64,000 nt of DNA, taken from NCBI GenBank assembly GCA_963699215.1, contig OY969422.1, forward strand, positions 1,426,001 through 1,490,000. Direction: 5' to 3'. Positions 17,731 to 26,351 of this stretch are shown here, piece by piece. The notes under the pieces were generated by a model. That model searched no databases. It was not told the origin of the DNA and saw only the letters and a list, made by a program, of their open reading frames with translations. Each line of letters opens with the position of its first letter. Within the stretch, counting starts at the first letter, position 1. The DNA is from VRUE01 sp963699215 (GTDB lineage Bacteria; Actinomycetota; Thermoleophilia; Solirubrobacterales; 70-9). A program made the position numbers and the translations under genes.

Positions 17731-18656
17731 TGGGGAGTGGGGGCAGGGGATCGTGGAGTGGGTTGGGACCCTGGCTTTGGTTGCGATCCTTTTCATTGGC
17801 TTGGTCGCCGCCGGGGTGCGGGTGCCTGGCAATGCGTTGGCGCGGGCCGTGGCTTCGCGGATTCTCTGTGCGGCGGCGCTCGCGGATCGGTGTGGGGACG
17901 AACCGACGCTGATCGCCGCTTACGGGACAGAGGTGGGGAAGCTGGCCCGCCGCCACATGCCGACCCTCCTCTTCGAGACGGGCTCGCGGGCGATGCCGGT
18001 CGACTTCCGTCGTTGCCGTCGCAGCGCCTGCGGCGACGGGTCGGCGCGCGGCCTGGTTCATGCGAACCGATGCCGGCCTGCCGGCGACCGCCTTCCTGCG
18101 TGTGCTCGACTGCAGGGCGGATGAGGCCGATGCCACCGAGGCAGCGGGCACGGATTGCTCGGGCTCCCGCGCCGGCAACCTCTACATCCAGTACTGGATG
18201 TACTACGCCGACTCCGCGACCCTGCGCGGCGTGCCGATCGCCGGCGACGCCGGCTACCACCGCGACGATTGGGAGGCGGTCCAGCTCCGCATAGAGCCGG
18301 ACGGACGGGTCGATCAGCGCGCCTCCTCCCATCACGGCTACAACCACACGCGCGGCATCGCAAACTGGGGGTCGGACGCAGGTATCGGTGCGCTCCGAGA
18401 CCTTGCCGAGGCAGTTGGCGCCCGGCCTCGCAACGGCTGGGGGCCGGAGAGCGGATTGCTGCTCGTCTCCGGCGGCAGTCATGCCGGCAACACCGCCGGC
18501 TTCCCCCGCATCGACCGGGTCACGCCGGGTCGCCGAGTCCACCTGGTGCCGCTAGAGCCGATCGCCGCAGGGGAGGGCGGTGCCTACCGTTTTGCGGTCA
18601 GCCCACCGTGGCGAAAGAAAGTCTGGTGGGACCCGGAGGCGGAAGGCACGGACTGA
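17684..18656 (+). CDS. TadE-like leader plus Vps62-like domain protein (one frameshift)
   Basis: After a segment encoded by repeat R2, the frame reads GQGIVEWVGTLALVAILFIG, a TadE/pilin-like N-terminus with one hydrophobic helix. Then come LARRHMPTLLFETGSRAMPVDFRRCR and, in another frame from about 18060, TDAGLPATAFLRVLDC and LYIQYWMYYADSATLRG, GYHRDDWEAVQLRI and HHGYNHTRG, which resemble the Vps62-like D-W-E region. One extra base near 18062 explains the break (length 3n+1). The native start is uncertain because repeat R2 abuts or replaces the 5' end; GTG at 17684 or 17753 are options. The protein is probably membrane-anchored and exported. Function is unknown. Confidence 0.65.
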
Positions 18657-19430
18657 TTACTTCGGCGGCATTCGCAGGGCGCCGTCGAGCCGGATCGTCT
18701 CGCCGTTCAGCATCCGGTTGGCGACGATCTGCTCGACCAGCTGCGCGTACTCCTCTGGGCGGCCGAGCCGGGAGGGGAACGGGATGCCGGCCCCCAGCGA
18801 GTCGCGGGCATCCTCCGGCAGCGCCGCCAGCAGGGGGGTGTCGAAGAGACCGGGCGCGATCGTCACCACGCGTACTCCGCGAGCGGCCATGTCGCGGGCG
18901 GCGGGCAGGGTCATGCCGACGATCCCTCCCTTCGAGGCCGCGTAGGCGATCTGGCCGATCTGGCCGTCGAAGGCGGCGATCGAGGCGGTGTTGACGCAGA
19001 CGCCGCGCTCGCCCTCCTCGTCGGGCTCGTTCTCGCTCATCGCGGCGGCGGCCAGGCGCAGAACGTTGAAGCTGCCGATCAGGTTGACCTTGACCACGTT
19101 GGAGAAGAGTCCGAGATCGTGGGGGCCGCCCTTGTGGGCGACCCGCTCGGCCCAGCCGATGCCGGCGCAGCAAACCGAGACCCGCAATCCGCCCCCTCCC
19201 GCTTCCTTCGCCCGCTCGACCGCTGCGGCGACGCCCGCCTCGTCGGTCACGTCGGCCTCGACGAAGCTCGCCTTCGCCCCGAGCTCTGCGGCAAGCGCTT
19301 CGCCCTTCTCGGCGTTCAGGTCGGCGATGACAACACTCGCTCCGGTTGCGGCGAGCGCCCGTGCGGTTGCCTCGCCCAGTCCTGAGGCGCCTCCCGCGAC
19401 GAGCGCTCCTGTGCCTTCGCCGAGTTGCAC
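18657..19430 (-). CDS. SDR-family dehydrogenase (3-hydroxyacyl-CoA dehydrogenase type II-like)
   Basis: About 257 residues from a GTG at 19430; the frame extends upstream but then runs into the divergent egtB start. NAD-binding TGxxxGxG-like motif (GALVAGGASGLGEATARALA), the DxN after strand 2 (VVIADLN), CCAG (equivalent to NNAG), and a catalytic Ser-Tyr-Lys set (NTASIAAFDG...AYAASKGGIVGMTL). The size and sequence are like HSD17B10/FadB2-type enzymes that oxidise 3-hydroxyacyl-CoA. It abuts the convergent TadE-like gene with no gap and is divergent from egtB. Confidence 0.85.
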   Translation of the reverse strand: MQLGEGTGALVAGGASGLGEATARALAATGASVVIADLNAEKGEALAAELGAKASFVEADVTDEAGVAAAVERAKEAGGGGLRVSVCCAGIGWAERVAHKGGPHDLGLFSNVVKVNLIGSFNVLRLAAAAMSENEPDEEGERGVCVNTASIAAFDGQIGQIAYAASKGGIVGMTLPAARDMAARGVRVVTIAPGLFDTPLLAALPEDARDSLGAGIPFPSRLGRPEEYAQLVEQIVANRMLNGETIRLDGALRMPPK

Positions 19431-19530
19431 GAGGCTGCAGCCTAACGGTGAGAGGATCCGACCTGTGGTGTTTATGGTTTTGTTACATCTCGCTCGCCGA
19501 CCTCGGTAGTGTGTTCGCATCGCCACCGAG

Positions 19531-20655
19531 GTGACGGCAAGCTCCAGCTCCAAGGAAGCGATCGCGGATCGGCTCGCGCAGGCGCGGAGGCGCACCTATG
19601 CGCTGCTAGAGCCACTCGACGACGAGCAGCTCAACCGCGTCTACTTGCCGATCCTCAGCCCGCTCGCCTGGGACCTCGGCCACATCGCCAACTTCGAGGA
19701 GCTCTGGCTGGTGCAGAGGGTCGGCGGGCGCGAGCCGCTGCACGGTGAGCTCGGCCGCCTCTACGACGCGATCGAGAACCCGCGCAAGAGCCGCGGCGAG
19801 CTGCCGATCCTGCGCGACGCCGAGCTGCGCGCCTACCTCGCCGACGTGCGCGAGCGCACCCTCGACGTGCTCGACGCGGTCGAGATCGGTGCCGACGCAG
19901 AGAACCCGTTGCTGCGCGAAGGCTTCGTCTACGAGATGCTGATCGCGCACGAGCTGCAGCACAACGAGACGATGCTGCAGCTGCTGCAGATGGTCGAGGG
20001 GTATGAGCTGCCCGATGGCCTCGCCGGCCCTGCGGCCGTGGAGCTCCCGCTCGGGCCGGAGACGCTCGGCGTGCCGGCTGGCGAGCACGAGGTCGGCGCC
20101 GGCCACGCCGGCTTCGCCTACGACAACGAGCGCCCACGGCACAGCGTCGCGCTCGCCCCGTTCGAGATCGACCGGGTCCCGGTCACCAACCGCGTCTACA
20201 TGGCCTTCATCGACGAGACCGGCGCGCAGCCGCCGCTCTACTGGGAGGGCGACCCCGGGGGAGGCTGGGTGAGCACCGCGATGGGTCGCAACGACCCGGT
20301 CGACCCCGCTCAGCCGGTCGTCCACGTCTCCTGGCACGAGGCCGACGCCTTCGCCCGCTGGGCCGGCAAGCGCCTGCCGACCGAGCAGGAGTTGGAGGCC
20401 GCCCGCCCCGGCCTGGAGTCCACCGGTCAGGTCTGGGAATGGACGTCCTCGGACTTCCTCGCCTACCCCGGTTTCGAGGCGTTCCCCTACCGCGAGTACT
20501 CGGAGGTCTTCTTCGGCGACGAGTACAAGGTGCTGCGGGGCGGTTCTTGGGCTACCGCCCGCGACGTCATGCGTCCCAGCTTCCGCAACTGGGACCTGCC
20601 GCAGAGGCGCCAGATCTTTGCCGGCTTCCGCTGCGCGAAGGACGCCGGCCGGTGA
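19531..20655 (+). CDS. egtB: Ergothioneine biosynthesis sulfoxide synthase EgtB
   Basis: 374 residues from GTG. N-terminal DinB-like four-helix domain with an iron-binding set: His51 in WDLGHIANFEE and H140-x3-H144-x-E in AHELQHNETML. The C-terminal formylglycine-generating-enzyme/sulfatase-modifying domain has VPVTNRVYMAF, HVSWHEADAFARWAGKRLPTE, WEWTSSDF and LRGGSWAT...RPSFRNW. EgtB joins trimethylhistidine to a thiol (gamma-glutamylcysteine or cysteine) with O2 on Fe(II). The stop overlaps the egtD start (GTGA). No egtA or egtC is next to it, so direct use of cysteine is possible (inference). Confidence 0.93.
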   Translation: MTASSSSKEAIADRLAQARRRTYALLEPLDDEQLNRVYLPILSPLAWDLGHIANFEELWLVQRVGGREPLHGELGRLYDAIENPRKSRGELPILRDAELRAYLADVRERTLDVLDAVEIGADAENPLLREGFVYEMLIAHELQHNETMLQLLQMVEGYELPDGLAGPAAVELPLGPETLGVPAGEHEVGAGHAGFAYDNERPRHSVALAPFEIDRVPVTNRVYMAFIDETGAQPPLYWEGDPGGGWVSTAMGRNDPVDPAQPVVHVSWHEADAFARWAGKRLPTEQELEAARPGLESTGQVWEWTSSDFLAYPGFEAFPYREYSEVFFGDEYKVLRGGSWATARDVMRPSFRNWDLPQRRQIFAGFRCAKDAGR

Positions 20656-21641
20656 ACCCGGGCACCGCCGCCGAGGCGATCGAGGTCGAGGTGCGCCCGC
20701 GCGCCGACGGCGGCCTGGCGATGGCGCGTGACATCCGCCTCGGCCTCACCGCCAAGCCGAAGGAGTTGCCGCCCAAGTACTTCTACGACGAGCGCGGCTC
20801 GCAGCTCTTCGAGCAGATCACCGAGCTGCCCGAGTACTACCCGACCAGGGCCGAGCGGGAGATCCTCGCCGAGCGCTCGGCCGAGATCGTCGCCGCGGCG
20901 GGTGACCCGGGCACCCTGGTCGAGCTCGGCTCCGGCTCAGCCGCCAAGACGCGCCACCTGCTGAGCGCGATGCGCGACGCCGGCTGCCTCGCGACCTATG
21001 TCCCGGTCGACATCTCCGAGCAGATCACCCATGAAACCGCGGAGGCGCTGGTCGAGGAGTACCCCGGCCTCGCGGTACGCGGTCTGGTCTGCGATTTCGA
21101 GCACGACCTGGAGCGGATTCCCAACGGCGGCGAGGGCCGGCTCGTCGCCTTCCTCGGCGGCACGATCGGCAACCTCTACCCGGATGCGCGGCGCGACTTC
21201 CTCGCCCGCATCGCGGCCCTGCTGGCGCCGGGCGACCGCGTTCTGCTCGGCACCGACTTGGTCAAGGAGTCGCACCGGCTGGAGGCGGCCTACGACGACT
21301 CCGAAGGGGTGACGGCTGAATTCAACAAGAACGTCCTCACTGTGCTGAACCGCGAGCTCGGAGGCGACTTCGACCTCGGCGGGTTCGAGCACGTGGCCCG
21401 CTACGACAGCGGCGCCGCCCGCATGGACATCCGCCTGCGCTCCCTGGTCGACCAGACCGTGCGGCTGGACGGTCTCGACCTGACCGTCCGCTTCGCCGCC
21501 GGCGAGGAGATGCGCACCGAGATCTCCGCCAAGTTCACCCGCGAGCGGCTGGAAGGCATCTACCGCGAGGCGGGTCTGCGGCCGGCGGGCTGGTTTACCG
21601 ACGCCGCCGAGGACTACGCGCTCAGCTTAGCTTCGGTTTAA
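20652..21641 (+). CDS. egtD: L-histidine N-alpha-methyltransferase EgtD
   Basis: 329 residues from a GTG that overlaps the egtB stop. It matches the EgtD family: PPKYFYDERGSQLFEQITEL, YYPTRAEREIL, the SAM-binding LVELGSGSAAKTRHLL, VPVDISEQI, FLGGTIGNLYP, and the substrate-side EFNKNVLTVLNRELGGDF and MRTEISAKFT. It trimethylates histidine to hercynine, the first step to ergothioneine, a thiol antioxidant. Upstream frame extension to 20439 is antiparallel to egtB coding sense and is not used. Confidence 0.94.
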   Translation: MNPGTAAEAIEVEVRPRADGGLAMARDIRLGLTAKPKELPPKYFYDERGSQLFEQITELPEYYPTRAEREILAERSAEIVAAAGDPGTLVELGSGSAAKTRHLLSAMRDAGCLATYVPVDISEQITHETAEALVEEYPGLAVRGLVCDFEHDLERIPNGGEGRLVAFLGGTIGNLYPDARRDFLARIAALLAPGDRVLLGTDLVKESHRLEAAYDDSEGVTAEFNKNVLTVLNRELGGDFDLGGFEHVARYDSGAARMDIRLRSLVDQTVRLDGLDLTVRFAAGEEMRTEISAKFTRERLEGIYREAGLRPAGWFTDAAEDYALSLASV

Positions 21642-21686
21642 AGTCTTGGACCGTGGATACCCGGAGGAAGATGGAGGAGGACCAAA

Positions 21687-22973
21687 TTGAGCCTTGACGT
21701 CTACCTGTACGGGGAACGCGTCGGAACCCTGTTCCCCGCGGGTGACAACGACTACAGACTTGCCTACGACCCCGAGCTGGTGGAGCGGGTCGGACCGGGG
21801 AAGGCGCTGCTGAGCAACTCGCTTCCAGCCCGCCCCGAGCCCTATAGCGCCGAGGCCACCAGCGCCTACGTCGAGGGGCTTCTGCCCGAAGGCCCGCGCC
21901 GCGAGCGGCTGGGGCGCGAGCTCGGCATCGACGCGACCGACGGATACCTGCTGCTCGCCGAGCTCGGCCACGATTGTCCGGGCGCCGTCACCTTCCTGCC
22001 CGCGGGGGAGGCCCTGCGGCCGCCCGACCCCGACGCGATCGCCTGGCTGGGCACGGACGAACTGGCGGAAGTCGTGAAGCCGCCCCCGCCCCGTCTCTTC
22101 AGCTCGGACCGCCCGCAGCGAATGCGTTTCGCCCTGCCCGGCCTCCGCCACAAGCTCAGTCTCGTTCGCGACGAGGCGGGGGGTCGCTGGGCCTGGCCCG
22201 AGGCCGGCTTCCCGAGCACGCATGTGATCAAGCCCGAGACCGGCGAATACCCCGAATACGTCGCCAACGAGATGTTCTGCATGACGGTCTGCCGCCAGGT
22301 CGGGCTGCCCGTCGCCAAGGCGACCGTGGAGCAGATCGCCGGCCGGCGCTGCCTCGTCTCGCCGCGCTACGACCGCCTGGTCGGCGATGACGGTCTGGAC
22401 GTCAAGCGGCTCCACTGCGAGTCCTTCTGCCAGGCGCTCGGCATCCCGTCCTACGCGGACGAGGAGAGCGACGAGAGCGAAGCCCCGGGCTGGACCGAAG
22501 CCCGCGGGCTGCTCAACGCGGTCAGCCGCCCCGACGAAGTGGTGAATCTGCTGACCGCCGCCTTCTGCAACTACATCCTCGGCAACGGCGACGCGCACGG
22601 CGAGAACTACGCCTTGATCGATCGCGAGAAGACCTCGCTCGCCGGGTTGGAACGGAAGTGGCGGCTGGCGCCGCTCACCGACATCACCTCGACCGTCGTC
22701 TACGACGACCCGATCCACCACGGCCTGGTGATCTCCGAGGAGTACCAGGAAACGTCGTACCTGCTGGAACTGGCCGAAGTCTGCGAAGAATGCGAGTTCG
22801 ACTTCGAAGTCCTGCGCGGGCTGGCGTCGACCACGGCGACGCGGGTCGGGATGGCGGTGGAGACGATCGCAACCCGATCGAAAAAGGAAGGCTGGCACGC
22901 GCCGATCGTCGACAAAATCGTCGAACTCGCCGCCGACCGCTCCTTCGGGCTCGGCGCCGAGGTCGAGTATTGA
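21687..22973 (+). CDS. HipA-family serine/threonine kinase, no hipB neighbour
   Basis: 428 residues from TTG; GGAGGAGG lies 6 bases upstream, and no in-frame ATG is better placed. Residues 4-100 match the HipA N-terminal coupling domain (VYLYGERVGTLFPAG, LLSNSLPARPEPYSAEATSAYVEGLLPEG). The kinase core shows HKLSLV, HVIKPE (Lys182), SPRYDR, the catalytic loop GNGDAHGENYAL (300-310) and TDITS at the metal-site position. In E. coli HipA phosphorylates GltX and is held by the HTH antitoxin HipB. Here only 45 bp separate it from egtD and no HTH gene is present on either side. It may be an orphan kinase or act with a distant partner. Confidence 0.87.
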   Translation: MSLDVYLYGERVGTLFPAGDNDYRLAYDPELVERVGPGKALLSNSLPARPEPYSAEATSAYVEGLLPEGPRRERLGRELGIDATDGYLLLAELGHDCPGAVTFLPAGEALRPPDPDAIAWLGTDELAEVVKPPPPRLFSSDRPQRMRFALPGLRHKLSLVRDEAGGRWAWPEAGFPSTHVIKPETGEYPEYVANEMFCMTVCRQVGLPVAKATVEQIAGRRCLVSPRYDRLVGDDGLDVKRLHCESFCQALGIPSYADEESDESEAPGWTEARGLLNAVSRPDEVVNLLTAAFCNYILGNGDAHGENYALIDREKTSLAGLERKWRLAPLTDITSTVVYDDPIHHGLVISEEYQETSYLLELAEVCEECEFDFEVLRGLASTTATRVGMAVETIATRSKKEGWHAPIVDKIVELAADRSFGLGAEVEY

Positions 22974-22983
22974 GAGGCCTGGA

Positions 22984-23917
22984 CTAGGGGGCCAGCGCCT
23001 CGATCGTCTCGCCGAGCTTGTCGGGCGGCACGATCGGGGTGAGGATCGGCAGGGTGATGCCGCCGGCGACGAAGGCGTCGAGCCGCTCGCGCATCTGCTC
23101 GGGGGTGCCGAAGACGAACATGTCCTCGATCAGCTCCCAGGGCGCCGCCGCGGCCGCGCCCTGGCGGTCGCCGGCCTCCCAGGCGGCGACCATCGCGTCG
23201 ATCTGCTCGCCGTAGCCGAGCCAGCGGTAGAAGGCGGCGTAGACGGGGACGGTGATGTAGGAGGAGAACATGAAGCGGGCCAGCGGCTCGACCGCCTCGC
23301 GCTCGCCCGGCAGGCAGAAGAAGCGGCAGAGCAGCTCGAAGCCATCGCGGCGCGTCCTCGAGCTGCGCGGTCACCTTGGGCAGGCCGCCCAGCGGCAGGA
23401 AGTTGGTGAAGGCGCCCTCGGCGCGCTCGACCGCCAGGTCCAGCATCTTGCCGCGCAGCGCCGCGAGCACGATCGGCACCCGCTCGGCCGGCGCGGTTTC
23501 CAGCTTGAAGCCGCTCGCGGTGCGCTCGCCGTCGAGCGCGGCCCGCAGGAACTCGAGGGTCTCGCGCACCTTGCTCAGCGGCCGCTCGAAGGGGATCCCG
23601 TTCCAGCCTTCGACGATGCGGTCCGAGGAGGAGCCGATGCCGAGCACGAAGCGCCCCCGCGAGGCGTCGGCGAGCGCCGCCGCCTCCTGCGCCAGCAGCG
23701 CCGGGCCGCGCTGGAAGACGCCGACGATCCCGGTGCCGAGCCGCGCCCGCTCGGTCCAGGCGGCGCTCAGGGCGAGCGGCGTGAAGCCGTCCGGCCCGTT
23801 GGTCTCGCCGCTCCAGAAGTCGGTGTAGCCGGTCGCCTCGGCGCGCTTGACGTGCTCCTCGTGGGCGGCCAGCGGCGTACCCGGCAGCGGCAGCGTCAGT
23901 CCCCATCGCTGAGCCAT
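22984..23917 (-). CDS. LLM-class flavin-dependent oxidoreductase (one frameshift)
   Basis: About 310 residues. The first part (WGLTLPLPGTPLAAHEEHV, RAEATGYTDFWSGETNGPDG, ARLGTGIVGVFQRGPALLAQ, GRFVLGIGSSSDRIVEGWNG) and last part (FMFSSYITVPVYAAFYRWLG, FVFGTPEQMRERLDAFVAGG) belong to one luciferase-like TIM barrel. An extra base near 23352 (GACGCG-C-CGCGATGG on the coding strand) separates them; the total is 3n+1. It is convergent with hipA across 10 bp and divergent from glpX. Substrate is unknown; F420 or FMN use is inferred. Confidence 0.83.
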
Positions 23918-23944
23918 GCGGCGACCCTATAGGCTGCGGCGCCG

Positions 23945-24945
23945 ATGGGGGAGACCTCGCCGCAGAAACCGGACCGCAACCTCGCCCTGGAGCTGGTGCG
24001 GGTGACCGAGGCGGCGGCGCTGGCCGCCGCCCGCTGGGTCGGCCGCGGCGACAAGATCGCCGCCGACCAGGCCGCGGTCGACGCGATGCGCTTCGTCCTC
24101 GACTCGGTCTCGATGGACGGCGTCGTCGTGATCGGCGAGGGCGAGAAGGACGAGGCGCCGATGCTCTACAACGGCGAGCAGATCGGCGACGGCAGCCCGC
24201 CGGTCGTCGACATCGCCGTCGACCCGCTCGAGGGGACGCGGCTCTGCGCGCTCGGCATGCCCAGCGCGCTCGCGGTGATCGCCCTGGCCGAGCGCGGCAC
24301 GATGTTCGACCCCGGCCCCTGCGTCTACATGGAAAAGATGGCGGGCGGCGAGGAGATCGCCGACCTGCTCGACCTCGACCGGCCGCTGCCGGAGACGCTG
24401 AAGCTGATCGCCGAGCGCAAGGGCGGCAACCGTCGGCGACGTCACCGTCGTCATGCTCGACCGCCCCCGCCACGAGGAGGCGATGAGCGAAGTGCGCGAG
24501 GCCGGCGGCCGGATCCGCCTGATCACCGACGGCGACGTCTCCGCCGCCCTGCTCGCGGTCTCGCGACCGCTCCCCGGTCGACCTGCTCTGGGGGATCGGC
24601 GGCACGCCCGAGGGCGTGCTCTCCGCCGCCGCGCTGAAGTCGATGGGCGGCCAGCTGCTGGGCCGTCTCTGGCCGCGCGACGACGAGGAGCGCAGCGCCG
24701 CGCTCGACGCCGGCTACGACCTCGACCGCGTCCTCACCGCCGACGACCTCTGCTCCGGCGACGACGTCTTCTTCTCCGCCAGCGGCGTCACCGACGGCGA
24801 CGTCCTGCAGGGCGTCCGCTACCGCGGGCCCGGGGCCAGCACCGAATCGCTGGTGATGCGCTCGCGCTCTGGCACGGTGCGCCGCGTCCATGCCCGCCAC
24901 GATCGCGACAAGCTGCGGGCGATCATCGGCGAGCGCTACGGCTGA
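23945..24945 (+). CDS. glpX: Fructose-1,6-bisphosphatase class II (two frameshifts)
   Basis: Joined length about 333 residues, as expected for GlpX. Motifs: RNLALELVRVTEAAALAAAR, GRGDKIAADQAAVDAMR, VVIGEGEKDEAPMLYNGE, the metal/substrate motif VDPLEGT, then MLDRPRHEEAM, RIRLITDGDVSAAL, LLWGIGGTPEGVLSAAAL and MGGQLLGRLWPR. Two extra bases, near 24431 (AAC-C-GTC) and near 24566, break the frame. GlpX hydrolyses fructose 1,6-bisphosphate in gluconeogenesis and is the usual FBPase of actinobacteria. An essential-type gene broken twice by single bases is better explained by sequence error. Confidence 0.9.
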
Positions 24946-24963
24946 GTCGGCCAGGACAAGGAT

Positions 24964-25809
24964 ATGGACGTAGGCATCGCACTTCCTAATTCGGTTCCCG
25001 GCGCGACCGGCGCGCAGCTGACCGAGTGGGCGCGGCGGGCCGAGGGGCGCGGCTTCTCCAGCCTGGGCACGATCGACCGCGTCGTCTACGACAACTACGA
25101 GCCGCTGGTCGCGCTGGCGGCGGCAGCTGCGGTCACCGAGCGGATCGGGCTCGCGACCACCGTCCTGCTCGCGCCGCTGCGCACCAACGCGGTCGAGCTG
25201 GCGAAGCAGGCGCTGAGCGTCAACGCGCTCTCCGACGGCCGGCTGACGCTCGGCGTCGGCATCGGCGCCCGCGACGACGACTACGCGGTCAGCGGGATCG
25301 AGCCGAAGCGGCGCGGCAAGCGTCTCGACGAGATGCTCGAACGGATCGAGGAGGTGTGGGCAGGGGACGAGGTCGGCCCTACCCGCGGCGACGCCCCGCG
25401 CCTGATCGTCGGCGGCCACGCTCCCGCCTCCTACGCTCGCGCAGCGCGCTTCGCCGCCGGCTGGATCGCCGCCGGCTCGGGTCCCGACATGGCCCGCTTG
25501 GGGATCGAGGAGGCGAAGGCCGCCTGGGCCGCCGCCGGCCGCGACGGCGAGCCGCACCTGATGGCGCTCGCCTACTTCTCGCTCGGCGAGCGCGCCGATG
25601 AGGATCTGCGCGACAACCTGATGGACTACTACGCCTGGCTCGGCGAGGAGATCGCCGCGATGATCGCCGGCTCCGCCGCCAAGGACGCCGACGCGGTCAA
25701 GCAGCTCCTTGCGGCCTACGAGGAGGCAGGCTGCGACGAGCTGTTCTTCTGCCCCAGCTCAGCCGACCCCGTCCAGGTCGACCTGCTCGCCGACGCCGCC
25801 GGCCTCTGA
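24964..25809 (+). CDS. LLM-class F420-dependent oxidoreductase
   Basis: 281 intact residues. Starts MDVGIALPNSVPGATGAQL, with AEGRGFSSLGTIDR, RIGLATTVLLAPLRTNAVEL, ALSDGRLTLGVGIGARDDDY and PRLIVGGHAPASYARAAR, all typical of luciferase-like F420 enzymes. It lies 18 bp after glpX, probably in the same transcript, though the functions have no evident link. Its TGA stop is in the left arm of a bidirectional hairpin shared with the convergent SnoaL-like gene. Substrate unknown. Confidence 0.87.
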   Translation: MDVGIALPNSVPGATGAQLTEWARRAEGRGFSSLGTIDRVVYDNYEPLVALAAAAAVTERIGLATTVLLAPLRTNAVELAKQALSVNALSDGRLTLGVGIGARDDDYAVSGIEPKRRGKRLDEMLERIEEVWAGDEVGPTRGDAPRLIVGGHAPASYARAARFAAGWIAAGSGPDMARLGIEEAKAAWAAAGRDGEPHLMALAYFSLGERADEDLRDNLMDYYAWLGEEIAAMIAGSAAKDADAVKQLLAAYEEAGCDELFFCPSSADPVQVDLLADAAGL

Positions 25810-25867
25810 GTCGAACGAAACTGCATTTGAGTGCGCTATAGCCGCACGAATGCAGTTTCGGGCTCAG
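25806..25867. terminator. Mirror-stop foldback P1, bidirectional terminator-like hairpin
   Basis: Main stem CGAAACTGCATT (25816-25827) with AATGCAGTTTCG (25849-25860), inner stem GTGCG/CGCAC, and outer CTGAG/CTCAG. The TGA of the left gene and the TCA (minus-strand TGA) of the right gene sit in the outer arms. Confidence 0.75.
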
Positions 25868-26307
25868 TCGAGCAAACCGACCTGGCGCAGGATCGAGACC
25901 GAGTCCGAGTAGACGTCCTTGCGCTTGACCAGGCCGTTCTCGAAGGGGATCGAGTCGATCCCGTCCCAGCGGATCGTGCGGCCGGTCGGCGCGGCCTCCA
26001 GATCGCCGCGGCGCATCGGGTTCGAGTGCGTGGCGGTTGCGGTCCACTCCTGTACGACCAGCCCCTCGCGCACGTAGAGCCGCCGGGTCTCGAAGCTCAG
26101 GTCGGGCCAGGTCGCAAAGATCGAGGCGATGTGGCTGCGCACCTCCTCGCCGCTCGCCGACTCGCCCGCGGTGTGGTTGGCGAAGACCATGTCCGGCGCG
26201 TGCATCGCCACGATCGCGTCGAGGTCCTGCGCGTTCCAGGCGTCGTTGTAGCGCCCGATCGCCGCGCTGAGGCTCTCGATGCCGTCGGCCCCGCTCACGG
26301 CAGTCAC
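25864..26307 (-). CDS. SnoaL/NTF2-like domain protein
   Basis: About 147 residues from GTG at 26307 (GGGAG 9 bases upstream); a second GTG at 26298 is possible, and the frame extends to 26418 only by overlapping the divergent amine oxidase gene. Sequence IGRYNDAWNAQDLDAIVAMH, HTAGESASGEEVRSHIASIF, WPDLSFETRRLYV and VVQEWTATATHSN fits the SnoaL-like/ester-cyclase branch of the NTF2 fold. Members are polyketide cyclases, isomerases or simple binding proteins, so no reaction is assigned. The TGA stop lies in foldback P1. Confidence 0.78.
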   Translation of the reverse strand: MTAVSGADGIESLSAAIGRYNDAWNAQDLDAIVAMHAPDMVFANHTAGESASGEEVRSHIASIFATWPDLSFETRRLYVREGLVVQEWTATATHSNPMRRGDLEAAPTGRTIRWDGIDSIPFENGLVKRKDVYSDSVSILRQVGLLD

Positions 26308-26351
26308 TCTAACTCGCTCCCGGGCACCCCGGGAAGTGAGAAGGTCTAAGC

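Noticed and set aside
21642..21686. A hipB antitoxin upstream of hipA
   Set aside because: Only 45 bp are available and no HTH coding sequence is present on either strand; an ATG at 21671 is out of frame with hipA.
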